A stretch of DNA of 64,000 nt, taken from positions 682,001 to 746,000 of the forward strand of contig WKKS01000001.1 of assembly GCA_009684515.1 (NCBI GenBank), read 5' to 3'. This stretch comes from Geobacter sp. (GTDB lineage: Bacteria > Desulfobacterota > Desulfuromonadia > Geobacterales > Pseudopelobacteraceae). This document shows positions 1 through 8,888 of the stretch, in pieces. Below the pieces are notes generated by a model, which saw nothing but the letters and a program-made list of their open reading frames with translations, ran no database searches and was not told the DNA's origin. Numbering within the stretch: the stretch's first letter is position 1; each line of letters starts with the position of its first letter. The position numbers were made by a program, and so were the translations under genes.

Positions 1-215
1 TTCTCACGCTGCACTTCAAAACGTTTCAGCATCATTTCCTGACGCAGGTCGATGGTATTCTGCTGGAAAGCGCGCTGTTGGTCCGTCATGGTTCCAGCCT
101 GGGCGCAATCGCCGCACCCGCCATCCATGCCACCCCTGTGCATTCCCGCCCGGGCATTGCCATTTACTGCCAATGCCAACGTTATTGCCGCAATTGCTAC
201 CATAACTTTTTTCAT
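1..215 (-). CDS. Spy/CpxP-like periplasmic protein, 5' part only
   Basis: The first 71 codons are inside the window and the gene runs off the left edge. The ATG at 215 follows a GGAGGA ribosome site. Residues 1 to about 23 form a signal peptide (MKKVMVAIAAITLALA...). A Gly/His/Met/Cys-rich stretch, GMHRGGMDGGCGDC, could bind metal. It is followed by a polar helix containing DLRQEMMLKRFE. This layout resembles the small helical periplasmic chaperones and metal sensors of the Spy/CpxP/ZraP group (family knowledge), but the LTxxQ signature region cannot be fully seen. Nothing on the minus strand upstream ties it to hemH or the next gene. Family assignment is tentative because the protein is cut. 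Confidence 0.6.
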   Translation of the reverse strand, partial: MKKVMVAIAAITLALAVNGNARAGMHRGGMDGGCGDCAQAGTMTDQQRAFQQNTIDLRQEMMLKRFEVQRE

Positions 216-309
216 ATTGTTTCCTCCGCTGCAGTATTTGTATCTTCATAGCATAAAGCAAAATTGCGAAACTGTAATGATCAAATTGTCAAAAAGTGAT
301 CAACCTGCA

Positions 310-1482
310 TCAATTGAGGCCGGTTGGCGGTTTTAGCGGAAAATTTGAGCCGGGCTGGCTGTCCGCCATTCCAATAGCCAGAGTAAATTGGAACGACTCT
401 CCGGGAGCCAGTGAGCGGGGTCCCCAGCGGAGTCCGATGAATCGGTTATCGGGACTGCTGAGCGGTGTTTTATCACTGAAGACCGGAATACCGTCGGTGT
501 TGCTGAAGTAGGCCCGTTCCGGCCTTCCCTTGGGATCCCATTCAATGAAATTTGCTTTTTGCGTGTAGTCGGCCTGATTTTCGCCAATATTCTGATTTCC
601 GTGGTCATACATTCCGGCGAACGTGTTGGATGTGGTATCGATCCATAATTCGTTAAACACCAGACGATCTTTCAGCCAGCCGATATTGCCTTTTGATGAG
701 CCAAAGTTGCCCAGCCACGGTTCGTCACCGTATGAATAGATGAATGCCTCCGGCGAAACACCGGCATTGGTGATGCTGGTTGTCAATCTGAAGAAAGTGT
801 CGCCGGTGTGGTACTTGAGCGTTTTAACGATATCGAACGATTCTGTGTTAATGACAGCGTGGTGGCGGCTCTGCAGAGTAACGCCATCACGCCCGCTTTC
901 CAGCACTTTGCTGCCCACAAATTCCCACGAAGATGGGTAGACAGGCCGCATGGACTGATTCGCTGCGTAAATGACTTCGTTGACATTGCACCAGATATGA
1001 AAATACCTGCTGCCGTCATAGTAAGCCATTCCGCTCTCATCCCGGTTGAAAATTTGACTGTCCGGGTCACTGCCCGGAAGATTTCCCCCCACGAAGAGCC
1101 CTCTGGCTGGCAGGAGGCTGTTGGAATTGACAAAACGCCCCAGACAGATCAGGAGTTTTTTCCCATCGGGGTAAACGGTTTTGATAAAGCCCCTCCCCTC
1201 TTTATCGTTCCATTCGAATGACAGGCAAGGATTTTGTGGAGAGGGACATAGACCAAATGTGGACGCCTTTTTGAACGTGTTACCCGCCCTGCCCCAGATC
1301 AGCCGGTCGGTCTCCTCAGGAAACAGGTCATCGGTTATCTCCAGCCAATATCCGCCGTCACCTTTGAGCAGGAAAAGGCCTTCATAATCACTTTTGATGT
1401 TGATACGGACCTTGGAAAAAAAGGCAACTGTCAAGACAGAGAGCAGGAGAAGTGCGGATAAAAGCAGGCGTTTACGTTTCAC
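310..1482 (-). CDS. membrane-anchored or secreted protein of unknown function
   Basis: 390 residues from a GTG at 1482, chosen because AGAGGA lies 8 bases upstream and the protein then begins with a clean signal or anchor (VKRKRLLLSALLLLSVLTVAFFS). An in-frame ATG at 1545 would add 21 residues in front of it. The rest is beta-rich and aromatic, with paired phrases such as YWLEITDDLFP, FIYSYGDEPWLG and GLRWGPRSLAPGESFQFTLAIG. The last phrase is reminiscent of the end of carbohydrate-binding or mutarotase-like beta sandwiches, but I do not recognise the family. It probably faces the periplasm. It stands alone, 137 bases downstream of hemH on the same strand. Confidence 0.7.
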   Translation of the reverse strand: MKRKRLLLSALLLLSVLTVAFFSKVRINIKSDYEGLFLLKGDGGYWLEITDDLFPEETDRLIWGRAGNTFKKASTFGLCPSPQNPCLSFEWNDKEGRGFIKTVYPDGKKLLICLGRFVNSNSLLPARGLFVGGNLPGSDPDSQIFNRDESGMAYYDGSRYFHIWCNVNEVIYAANQSMRPVYPSSWEFVGSKVLESGRDGVTLQSRHHAVINTESFDIVKTLKYHTGDTFFRLTTSITNAGVSPEAFIYSYGDEPWLGNFGSSKGNIGWLKDRLVFNELWIDTTSNTFAGMYDHGNQNIGENQADYTQKANFIEWDPKGRPERAYFSNTDGIPVFSDKTPLSSPDNRFIGLRWGPRSLAPGESFQFTLAIGMADSQPGSNFPLKPPTGLN

Positions 1483-1618
1483 CGGGATTTCCTCTTGATG
1501 CCGATGTTGGAGGCGGGACATGAAGTAGCGGAGTGTGCGGTGCAAACAACACTACTCCGCCCTCTCATTAAAATCAAGAATGTTGTGTAAACGCTGTCTC
1601 AACGCAGTTTTTATGCAG

Positions 1619-2566
1619 TTAAGCGGCCCGCACCAACTCCGCCAGACAGTTGATAAATGCCGGAGAACTGTTAAGTGCTTCGGTGCGGCGAAAATCAGCT
1701 ATCCCCAGAGCGGCAGCCTCTTCCTTGTACTGGATGTCGATTTCGTAAAGTGTCTCGATATGGTCGGAAACAAAGGAAAGCGGAACCATCAGGAGCTGCT
1801 TGCAACCTGCGGCGGCCAGATCCGCAATTTTGGCTTCCGTGGAGGGCTCCAGCCACTTGACCGGACCGGCCCGTGACTGAAAAGCCAGATGGTGCGAAAC
1901 ATCTCCGAATTTTTCCATTGTCAGCTTGACTGTGCACTGAATGTGATCCAGGTATGGATCGCCTGAATCGATGAACGACTGGGGCAGTCCGTGGGCAGAG
2001 AAGACCAGCTGCACCTGGCTGCGATCGCCGAATCCGGCCAGCCCTTTTTCGATCTTTTCCGTTAGAGCTGCAATGTAGAGCGGGTGATCGTAAAAATGAC
2101 GAATGTAGCTCAGCTCCGTTTTCATGCCGGATCGGGCTAATTCCCGTTCCAGCTCATTGATACTGGAACCGACCGTGGCGCGGGAGTAGTGCGGGTAAAG
2201 CGACAGGGCGATGACTTTGTTGATCCCCTCGCGCTTGATCGCAGCCAGCGCTTCACCGGTAAACGGCTTCCAGTAGCGCATTGCCACGAAGCAGCGGTAA
2301 TTATCTCCCAATGCTTTTTCCAGCTCCACAGCCTGCTGTTGGGTCAGTTCCCGGATTGGCGACTTGCCGCCAATTTTTTTGTAATATTCGGACACTTTTT
2401 TTGAGCGTCGCCGCGAGATAAGGCCGGCTATCATCGGCTGCAAAAAAGCCGGCCCGATCCGGATGATATCGCGATCGGAGAACAGATTGTATAGAAAAGG
2501 CCGGATGGCGTCGAGCGAATCAGGGCCACCCATCTGGAGCAGCAGTACGGCGGTTTTTTCAGACAT
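1619..2566 (-). CDS. hemH: ferrochelatase
   Basis: 315 residues, the usual length for bacterial HemH. It inserts iron into a porphyrin at the end of heme synthesis. Recognisable family blocks in order: [21 protein letters not shown] at the N-terminus, the [10 protein letters not shown] segment, [12 protein letters not shown], the active-site stretch [17 protein letters not shown] with the conserved His, [14 protein letters not shown], and [17 protein letters not shown] with the second metal-site His and Glu. No Cys cluster of the [2Fe-2S] type is seen at the C-terminus. The gene follows the cupin gene by 2 bases on the same strand, so the two are likely co-transcribed. Iron-respiring Geobacter make very many c-type cytochromes, which explains the demand for heme. 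Confidence 0.96.
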   Translation of the reverse strand: MSEKTAVLLLQMGGPDSLDAIRPFLYNLFSDRDIIRIGPAFLQPMIAGLISRRRSKKVSEYYKKIGGKSPIRELTQQQAVELEKALGDNYRCFVAMRYWKPFTGEALAAIKREGINKVIALSLYPHYSRATVGSSINELERELARSGMKTELSYIRHFYDHPLYIAALTEKIEKGLAGFGDRSQVQLVFSAHGLPQSFIDSGDPYLDHIQCTVKLTMEKFGDVSHHLAFQSRAGPVKWLEPSTEAKIADLAAAGCKQLLMVPLSFVSDHIETLYEIDIQYKEEAAALGIADFRRTEALNSSPAFINCLAELVRAA

Positions 2567-2568
2567 AT

Positions 2569-2886
2569 TTACGCCCTTATCATAACCAGTAGCATTTTGA
2601 AGGCCTTGACCGCCTTCAGCTCATGGGGAACATTGGCCGGCATAATGATCATCTGGCCTGCGGCAACAACATGCGGCTCGCCATTAATGGTCACTTCCGC
2701 CTCGCCGTCCACAATCTGCACGAAAGCGTCGTAAGGTACAGTATGTTCACTCAGGCCCTGGCCAGCGCCGAATGAAAACATCGTCACCGTTCCGATCTTC
2801 TTGTCGATCAAAGTCTTGCTGACGACCGAGCCTTCGTTATAAGCCACCAGATCACTCAGGGTAAGTGCATTTCCGATCAGTTCCAT
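2569..2886 (-). CDS. small cupin-domain protein
   Basis: 105 residues starting at the ATG at 2886, which follows GGGAGG; an upstream in-frame ATG at 2952 has no ribosome site and would add a non-conserved tail. A single cupin barrel fills the protein: [22 protein letters not shown] carries the first motif (His, Glu/Asp) and [14 protein letters not shown] the second (final His). Such one-domain cupins bind a metal and are often sensors or small-molecule enzymes; substrate cannot be told. It is two bases upstream of hemH in the same direction, and the groESL terminator separates it from groEL. Confidence 0.85.
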   Translation of the reverse strand: MELIGNALTLSDLVAYNEGSVVSKTLIDKKIGTVTMFSFGAGQGLSEHTVPYDAFVQIVDGEAEVTINGEPHVVAAGQMIIMPANVPHELKAVKAFKMLLVMIRA

Positions 2887-2964
2887 TGTTTCCTCCCGAT
2901 ATGAATAAAATACATTTGCATACATCATAATGCCGGCTTGCCGACGCGGCAACTTTTTTAACGC

Positions 2965-2998
2965 AAAAAGGCCGGAAACTTTCGCTTCCGGCCTTTTT
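2965..2998 (-). terminator. intrinsic terminator of the groESL operon
   Basis: Perfect 13-base inverted repeat AAAAAGGCCGGAA / TTCCGGCCTTTTT with an 8-base loop. It lies 59 bases past the groEL stop. Because of the flanking A and T runs it could act in both directions, but only the minus strand has a gene ending here. Confidence 0.9.
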
Positions 2999-3056
2999 CA
3001 ATGTAGCGACGATGATTTTGATAACGCCGAGCTGGCGTAAAAGCGGCGTTATCTTA

Positions 3057-4715
<1,659 letters not shown>

Positions 4716-4773
4716 TTATTCCTCCATTTATAATGTTTGAATGTTGTATTTATCCGCAGTGGAAAAATGAAAA

Positions 4774-5061
4774 TTAGGCGACGACAGCCAACAGATCGTC
4801 TTCACGCATCATCAGGTACTCTTCACCGTCAACCTTGATTTCTGTGCCGGCATACTTGCCGAACAGAACTGTATCGCCGACTTTTACATCCAGCGGAAGC
4901 ACTTTGCCGTCTTCGGTTTTCTTGCCGTTGCCGACAGCAACGATCTCGCCGCGCTGTGGTTTTTCCTTGGCGGTTTCAGGGATGAAAAGCCCTCCGGCGG
5001 TCTTTGTTTCTTCCTCGACCCTCTTGACAATGATACGATCCTGCAGTGGTCTCAAATTCAT
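4774..5061 (-). CDS. groES: co-chaperonin GroES (Hsp10)
   Basis: 95 residues, full length. It begins [18 protein letters not shown] and carries the mobile-loop region [17 protein letters not shown] that docks onto GroEL, then [29 protein letters not shown]. It caps the GroEL ring. First gene of the groESL operon; its leader holds a complete CIRCE operator and a sigma-70-type promoter (separate entries), so heat control through HrcA is expected. Confidence 0.99.
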   Translation of the reverse strand: MNLRPLQDRIIVKRVEEETKTAGGLFIPETAKEKPQRGEIVAVGNGKKTEDGKVLPLDVKVGDTVLFGKYAGTEIKVDGEEYLMMREDDLLAVVA

Positions 5062-5109
5062 CTGTGCTACTCCTTTCTATCCTTTGGTGGTGTTTTGGTA
5101 GAGACTAAA

Positions 5110-5136
5110 TTAGCACTCGGGTTGGCTGAGTGCTAA
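5110..5136 (-). promoter_or_regulatory. CIRCE operator (HrcA-binding site)
   Basis: Perfect consensus: TTAGCACTC, 9 bases, GAGTGCTAA. It sits 49 bases upstream of the groES start and just downstream of the -10 box, the normal position for repression by HrcA. hrcA itself is not in the window. Confidence 0.97.
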
Positions 5137-5145
5137 CACTCAAGG

Positions 5146-5174
5146 AATATAAACAGCGCCCCTGCAAAAATCAA
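5146..5174 (-). promoter_or_regulatory. groESL promoter
   Basis: Read on the minus strand: -35 TTGATT (5174-5169), 17-base spacer, -10 TATATT (5151-5146), with the CIRCE palindrome beginning 9 bases after the -10. Looks like a housekeeping-sigma promoter; start point not determined. Confidence 0.75.
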
Positions 5175-5213
5175 GGGGTAATAAAACAAATATTTTCAAA
5201 TCTTACTTTGTCT

Positions 5214-5242
5214 TTGACTTTCAAGCGGTTGATTGCTACAAA
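5214..5242 (+). promoter_or_regulatory. promoter of the cobalamin-riboswitch cob transcript
   Basis: TTGACT (5214-5219), 17-base spacer, TACAAA (5237-5242), placed about 20-30 bases before the riboswitch fold and facing cobU. It diverges from the groESL promoter about 40 bases away. Confidence 0.65.
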
Positions 5243-5261
5243 ATCCCCATAATTGTTTCAC

Positions 5262-5436
5262 CAGACGGATTTGGTGCCGTGCCTTGCAAAGCATGGTTAA
5301 AAGGGAAGAGGGTTAAAATCCCTCGCTGTCCCGCAACTGTAAAAGGCGATGAAAACCGCAAACAGCCACTGGATAAACCGGGAAGGCGCGGCCAGTAAGA
5401 TGACCCTTAAGCCAGGAAACCTGCCACTCCGACACT
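5262..5436 (+). promoter_or_regulatory. cobalamin (B12) riboswitch
   Basis: The conserved elements appear in the right order: GGTGCC near the 5' end, GGTTAAAAGGGAA, CTGTCCCGCAACTGTAA, GCCACTGG, GGGAAGG, and finally the B12 box GCCAGGAAACCTGCC at 5411-5425. A terminator hairpin follows before cobU, so binding of adenosylcobalamin most likely ends transcription. The precise ends are my estimate from the fold boundaries. Confidence 0.95.
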
Positions 5437-5498
5437 GTTTTGGGACCTCCGTGGAACGAGGGGCCGAAGCCTGGTCGCATCTGAACAACCGGTTATCG

Positions 5499-5531
5499 AG
5501 CCTCTGTCCCTTCCTGGACCGGGGCTTTTTT
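5499..5531 (+). terminator. expression-platform terminator of the B12 riboswitch
   Basis: AGCCTCTGTCC pairs with GGACCGGGGCT around a short loop (one mismatch, one G-U), followed at once by six T. It ends 16 bases before the cobU start codon, so it is positioned as the OFF state of the riboswitch rather than the end of another gene. Confidence 0.85.
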
Positions 5532-5547
5532 CATTTGGGAGCAGAGC

Positions 5548-6081
5548 ATGTCACGAACAATCTTTATTACCGGCGGAGCGCGCAGCGGCAAGAGCGTCTT
5601 TGCCGAAAAACTGGCGCTGGAGTTTAAAGCTCCGCTTTGTTATCTGGCGACCGCTCAGGCGCTGGATGGCGAGATGACCGACCGTATCAAACTTCATAAG
5701 GATCGGCGCGGTGAACGGTGGCAGACGGTGGAAGAACCGCTTGATCTGTCAGCGGCACTCAGCGATTGTGACGGTCGCCATCAAGTTATACTGGTGGACT
5801 GCATTACCCTCTGGCTCTCAAACCTCCTTTTTGCCTATGAAAATCTTGATGGCGATCTGGAAGAACGGATCATGAGGGATGTCAGACAGCTTGCCGATAC
5901 GCTTTCGGGGATGACGACGACGGTGATTCTGGTCAGCAACGAGGTCGGCATGGGCATCGTTCCGGAAAACCGCCTGGCGCGCCTGTACCGCGACATCGCC
6001 GGCAGGGCCAACCAGGCATTGGCATCGGCGGCGGATGAGGTTCATATCGTGATCAGCGGGATACCGTTGAGGTTGAAATAG
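5548..6081 (+). CDS. cobU: adenosylcobinamide kinase / adenosylcobinamide-phosphate guanylyltransferase
   Basis: 177 residues, normal for CobU/CobP. The protein phosphorylates adenosylcobinamide and then transfers GMP to give adenosylcobinamide-GDP, the substrate of CobS. P-loop ITGGARSGKSVFAEKLA at the N-terminus; YLATAQALDGEM; the second nucleotide motif VDCITLWLSNLL; and the conserved end VSNEVGMGIVPENRLARLYRDIAGRANQ. First gene after the B12 riboswitch. The next gene, cobT, is 75 bases on, separated by a palindromic repeat. Confidence 0.96.
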   Translation: MSRTIFITGGARSGKSVFAEKLALEFKAPLCYLATAQALDGEMTDRIKLHKDRRGERWQTVEEPLDLSAALSDCDGRHQVILVDCITLWLSNLLFAYENLDGDLEERIMRDVRQLADTLSGMTTTVILVSNEVGMGIVPENRLARLYRDIAGRANQALASAADEVHIVISGIPLRLK

Positions 6082-6083
6082 GC

Positions 6084-6142
6084 TGTAGGGGCGATCCTGA
6101 TGATCGCCCAGAATCCGGGCAAACACAAGGTTTGCCCCTACA
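6084..6142. repeat. palindromic intergenic repeat with two inner hairpins
   Basis: Outer arms TGTAGGGGC / GCCCCTACA enclose two smaller hairpins: GGGCGATC-CTGAT-GATCGCCC and GGGCAAAC-ACAAG-GTTTGCCC. The whole unit would fold as a three-way junction on either strand. It fills the gap between cobU and cobT. Such mobile palindromic units occur in many copies in some genomes; only one is present here. Confidence 0.75.
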
Positions 6143-6156
6143 TGGGGAGAATATAC

Positions 6157-7206
6157 ATGGACATCATTACCAATACACTCGCCCGCATAAAGCCGGTCAA
6201 CGCCGATTTATTGCAGCAGGCCCAAATCCGGCTGGACAACAAAACCAAACCTCCCGGTTCACTGGGACGCCTGGAAGAATTCGCCCGACGCCTGGTCGCC
6301 ATCAGCGGCAGCAACGATCCTGACCTTTCCAAAAAAGTCATCTTCACCTTTGCCGCCGATCACGGCATTGTGGAGGAAGGGGTTTCGCTTTATCCCAGCG
6401 AAGTAACGCGTCAGATGGTGCTGAACTTCCTGGCCGGCGGGGCCGGAGTCAACGTCTTGGCTCGCCATGCCGGCGCCGAGGTGCGGGTGGTGGATGTGGG
6501 GGTCGATCATGACTTTGAAAATGTTCCCGGCCTGATCCACAGGAAAGTTGCCCGCGGCACCCGCAATTTTGCCAAAGGTCCTGCCATGACCCGCCAGGAG
6601 ATGCTGGCAGCAGTGCAAGTCGGCATAGAGCTGGCGGATCAGTGCAAGGCTGAAGGGGTGGGACTTGTCGGCACTGGCGAGATGGGGATCGGCAACACCA
6701 CGCCATCATCGGCCATGATTGCCGCCATCTCCGGAAAAACCGTCGCCGACGTCACCCATCGCGGCACCGGAATTGACGATGCAACCTTACTGAATAAAAT
6801 ACGGGTGATAAAAGCAGGCCTGGAAATCAACAAGCCGGACGGCAGCGATCCACTGGACGTGCTGACCAAGGTCGGCGGACTGGAAATCGCCGCCATCGCC
6901 GGACTGGTGCTGGGCTGCGCCGCCAACTCTCTGCCGGTCGTGATCGACGGTTTTATCTCCACCGCCGGGGCCTTGATAGCTTCAGAACTGCATCCCCACG
7001 TGCGGGAGTACATCTTCGCCGCCCACAAGTCAGTCGAGATCGGCCACTACTTCATGCTGGAACGGATCGGCACCGAGCCGATTCTGGACCTGAACCTGCG
7101 GCTGGGAGAAGGAACCGGAGCAGCACTAGCCATGACGCTGATCGAGGCCGGTGTGAAAATCCTGAAAGAGATGGCCACCTTTGAGCAGGCCGGGGTGACG
7201 CACTGA
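6157..7206 (+). CDS. cobT: nicotinate-nucleotide:dimethylbenzimidazole phosphoribosyltransferase
   Basis: 349 residues from ATG 6157, which follows GGGGAG; longer readings would translate the palindromic repeat, so I reject them. CobT activates the lower-ligand base to its alpha-ribotide. Family blocks: [16 protein letters not shown] near the N-terminus, the [17 protein letters not shown] loop, [22 protein letters not shown], and [13 protein letters not shown] with the catalytic Glu. With a bzaF-like gene downstream, the base it meets may be 5-hydroxybenzimidazole rather than dimethylbenzimidazole (inference). Confidence 0.97.
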   Translation: MDIITNTLARIKPVNADLLQQAQIRLDNKTKPPGSLGRLEEFARRLVAISGSNDPDLSKKVIFTFAADHGIVEEGVSLYPSEVTRQMVLNFLAGGAGVNVLARHAGAEVRVVDVGVDHDFENVPGLIHRKVARGTRNFAKGPAMTRQEMLAAVQVGIELADQCKAEGVGLVGTGEMGIGNTTPSSAMIAAISGKTVADVTHRGTGIDDATLLNKIRVIKAGLEINKPDGSDPLDVLTKVGGLEIAAIAGLVLGCAANSLPVVIDGFISTAGALIASELHPHVREYIFAAHKSVEIGHYFMLERIGTEPILDLNLRLGEGTGAALAMTLIEAGVKILKEMATFEQAGVTH

Positions 7207-7223
7207 TACCGATACATGAATTG

Positions 7224-7265
7224 TTGTGTTTTATGTAGAGCGGATGTATCTTCATTGTAGATACA
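7224..7265 (+). promoter_or_regulatory. mazEF-type promoter with overlapping palindromic operator
   Basis: -35 TTGTGT (7224-7229), 17-base spacer, -10 TATCTT (7247-7252). A palindrome TGTATCT-N7-AGATACA (7245-7265) covers the -10 and start region, directly before an AAGGAGG ribosome site. This is where an antitoxin of the AbrB fold would repress its own operon. Confidence 0.65.
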
Positions 7266-7280
7266 TTAAGGAGGTAACCC

Positions 7281-7523
7281 ATGGAAACTCAGGTACAAAA
7301 ATGGGGCCACAGTTTGGCATTGCGCATTCCCAGTGCGTTTGCAAAGAAAACCAGAATTCATTCCGGAAGCAGGGTTGATCTGTCCGAAGTTAAAGGCAAG
7401 CTTGTCATCACGTTAATTGAACCTGAAGAGCCAACTCTGGATATGCTTCTGGCGGGAGTCACAGCAGAAAATCTGCACCATGAAACAGAAACCGGCGATG
7501 CCGTGGGAAATGAGACATGGTAG
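7281..7523 (+). CDS. MazE-like antitoxin (AbrB/SpoVT fold)
   Basis: 80 residues. N-terminal swapped-hairpin DNA-binding domain with the hallmark METQVQKWGHSLALRIPSAF followed by GSRVDLSEVKGKLVITL; the tail after residue 55 is acidic (TAENLHHETETGDAVGNETW), as expected for the segment that occupies the toxin. A strong AAGGAGG precedes the start and a palindrome overlaps the promoter. It overlaps the toxin gene by 7 bases. First gene of the accessory block that separates cobT from cobS. Confidence 0.88.
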   Translation: METQVQKWGHSLALRIPSAFAKKTRIHSGSRVDLSEVKGKLVITLIEPEEPTLDMLLAGVTAENLHHETETGDAVGNETW

Positions 7524-7867
7524 CTGTTGATGCGTCATACACTCCCGATCGTGGCGACATCGTCTGGCTGACCTTTACGCCCCACGCCGGTCATGAACAG
7601 ACAGGTCGGCGTCTGGCGCTGGTTTTGTCTCCAAGTGCTTATAATCGCAAGGTAGGTTTGGCGATATTTTGCCCGATAACAAGCCAGATCAAGGGCTACC
7701 CGTTTGAAGTAGCCGTTCCGCAAGGATTGCCGGTGGGCGGGGTTGTTCTGAGTGATCAGGTTAAGAGTCTCGATTGGAAAGCCCGAAAGGCGGAGTTTGT
7801 TTGTAAACAGCCGGATAATGCACTGACTACGGTGTTGAAAAGGTTGGGTACGCTGGTCAATCTATAA
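7517..7867 (+). CDS. MazF/PemK-type mRNA endoribonuclease toxin
   Basis: 116 residues. The fold signature is complete: PDRGDIVWLTFTPHAGHEQTGRRLALVLSP at the N-terminus (the Arg and the GxxQxGxRPxxVLS-like strand), FCPITSQIKGYPFEV, then GVVLSDQVKSLDWKARKAEFV. MazF family members cut mRNA at short motifs when free of antitoxin. The ATG lies inside the end of the antitoxin gene, giving tight translational coupling. Typical of TA modules kept in integron arrays and other islands. Confidence 0.9.
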   Translation: MVAVDASYTPDRGDIVWLTFTPHAGHEQTGRRLALVLSPSAYNRKVGLAIFCPITSQIKGYPFEVAVPQGLPVGGVVLSDQVKSLDWKARKAEFVCKQPDNALTTVLKRLGTLVNL

Positions 7868-7946
7868 GCTGGTAAGGAAACTTTTTAGGTTTGGATTGTT
7901 GTGCGATTTAAAACAGCTCCGGATAAATGTTCCATTTGGGAAGATC

Positions 7947-7994
7947 ACCGGTTCACGCGTGCGTGCGCGTGAACCGGTCAATAAGATGTTGGAC
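7947..7994. repeat. strong 13-bp hairpin followed by a GTTRRRY core; possible degenerate attC
   Basis: ACCGGTTCACGCG-TGCGTG-CGCGTGAACCGGT is a perfect 13-base stem without a T-run, so it is not a usual terminator. Nine bases after it, GTTGGAC (7988-7994) fits the integron core GTTRRRY, and the next gene begins 50 bases later, as in the two clearer attC-like sites. The left core RYYYAAC and the extrahelical base are missing, so the attC reading is weak. Confidence 0.4.
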
Positions 7995-8044
7995 AAAAAT
8001 ATGAAAGACCAATTAACCCCCAAAATTAATTCAGAGGCACAATA

Positions 8045-8725
8045 ATGGACATTCAAGACGTTTGGAAAAAAGCTTACGATTTACATTACAAATCAAAAGC
8101 TGATGGTGACAAGAAACAAGCGTTGTATTTTTACCGTCAGATTGTCCATGCACATCCTGACAGCCCTGAAGCAAAGTATTCACAAACACAAATTGAGAAT
8201 CTAACGAAAAGTAATCCAGAGTTATTTGATGGTGTTAACTGTAGCTCAAATAATGAGGTCCAGCTTGAAATAACAATCAGCAACGATAACTGCGCTGTTT
8301 GTGAATCAGAGGTCAAAGGGTATCGGGAAAACGGGATGTGTTCCGCCTGTTTTTCTAAATATCTCCGTGAAAATATAGTTATGACTACAACAAATAATAT
8401 TGATGGCTATCATGTTACAAAATATGTCGATATCAAGAGCATTGAGATTGTTATTGGTACTGGCTTTTTGAGTGAAAACATTTCAGCAATTCAGGACATT
8501 TTCGGACTACGTTCTTCTATGTTTGAAGGAAAGCTTGCTGATGCCAAAAAGATTGCAACAGAGCAGTTGAGATATGAGGCATACAAGGCCGGTGGTAATG
8601 CGGTAATAGGAGTAGATTTGGACTATACGGAATTCTCTGGAAACCGTGTTGGGCTAATCATGAACGGCACCGTGGTAACAGTCGAAAAGGGTCAAATTAA
8701 TCAACCGCAGATGCGGAACATATAG
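8045..8725 (+). CDS. UPF0145 (YbjQ-like) domain protein with TPR-like N-terminus
   Basis: 226 residues, clearly more AT-rich than its neighbours. Residues 1-60 (VWKKAYDLHYKSKADGD...ALYFYRQIVHAHPDSPEAKYSQ) resemble a single tetratricopeptide-type helical pair. Residues about 80-105 carry a CxxC...CxxC zinc-knuckle pattern (CAVCESEVKGYRENGMCSAC). Residues 115-220 match the YbjQ/UPF0145 fold: GYHVTKYVDIKSIEIVIGTG, the helix LRYEAYKAGGNAVIGVDLDYTE and GLIMNGTVVTVEK. The biochemical role of this family is unknown. Same strand as mazEF, flanked by a GTTGGAC core before it and an attC-like site after it, so it reads as a gene cassette. Confidence 0.8.
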   Translation: MDIQDVWKKAYDLHYKSKADGDKKQALYFYRQIVHAHPDSPEAKYSQTQIENLTKSNPELFDGVNCSSNNEVQLEITISNDNCAVCESEVKGYRENGMCSACFSKYLRENIVMTTTNNIDGYHVTKYVDIKSIEIVIGTGFLSENISAIQDIFGLRSSMFEGKLADAKKIATEQLRYEAYKAGGNAVIGVDLDYTEFSGNRVGLIMNGTVVTVEKGQINQPQMRNI

Positions 8726-8798
8726 CTCTTTTTTTGTCCGAGTCCGAATGTCAGGAATTCAGAAAATTCCAGATGTGTCGCAAATTTAAAGGGCGAGG

Positions 8799-8856
8799 GT
8801 CCAACCAGACAGAAGCACCGGACTAAAACCGTCGGTGTTCTGCCCAGCCGTTGAAC
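8799..8856 (+). other. attC-like integron recombination site 1
   Basis: 58 bases. R'' core GTCCAAC (8799-8805, fits RYYYAAC), 5-base spacer CAGAC, L'' AGAAGCAC (8811-8818), terminal loop region, L' GTGTTCT (8835-8841), spacer, R' core GTTGAAC (8850-8856, fits GTTRRRY). L'' equals the complement of L' plus one extra base in the left arm, the extrahelical base typical of attC sites. It lies between the UPF0145 gene and the AbiGi-like gene. Shares GTC(C)CAACCAGRCAG with the second site. Confidence 0.72.
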
Positions 8857-8888
8857 AAGAAACAAATAAAATGGAGGGCACGTTTTAT

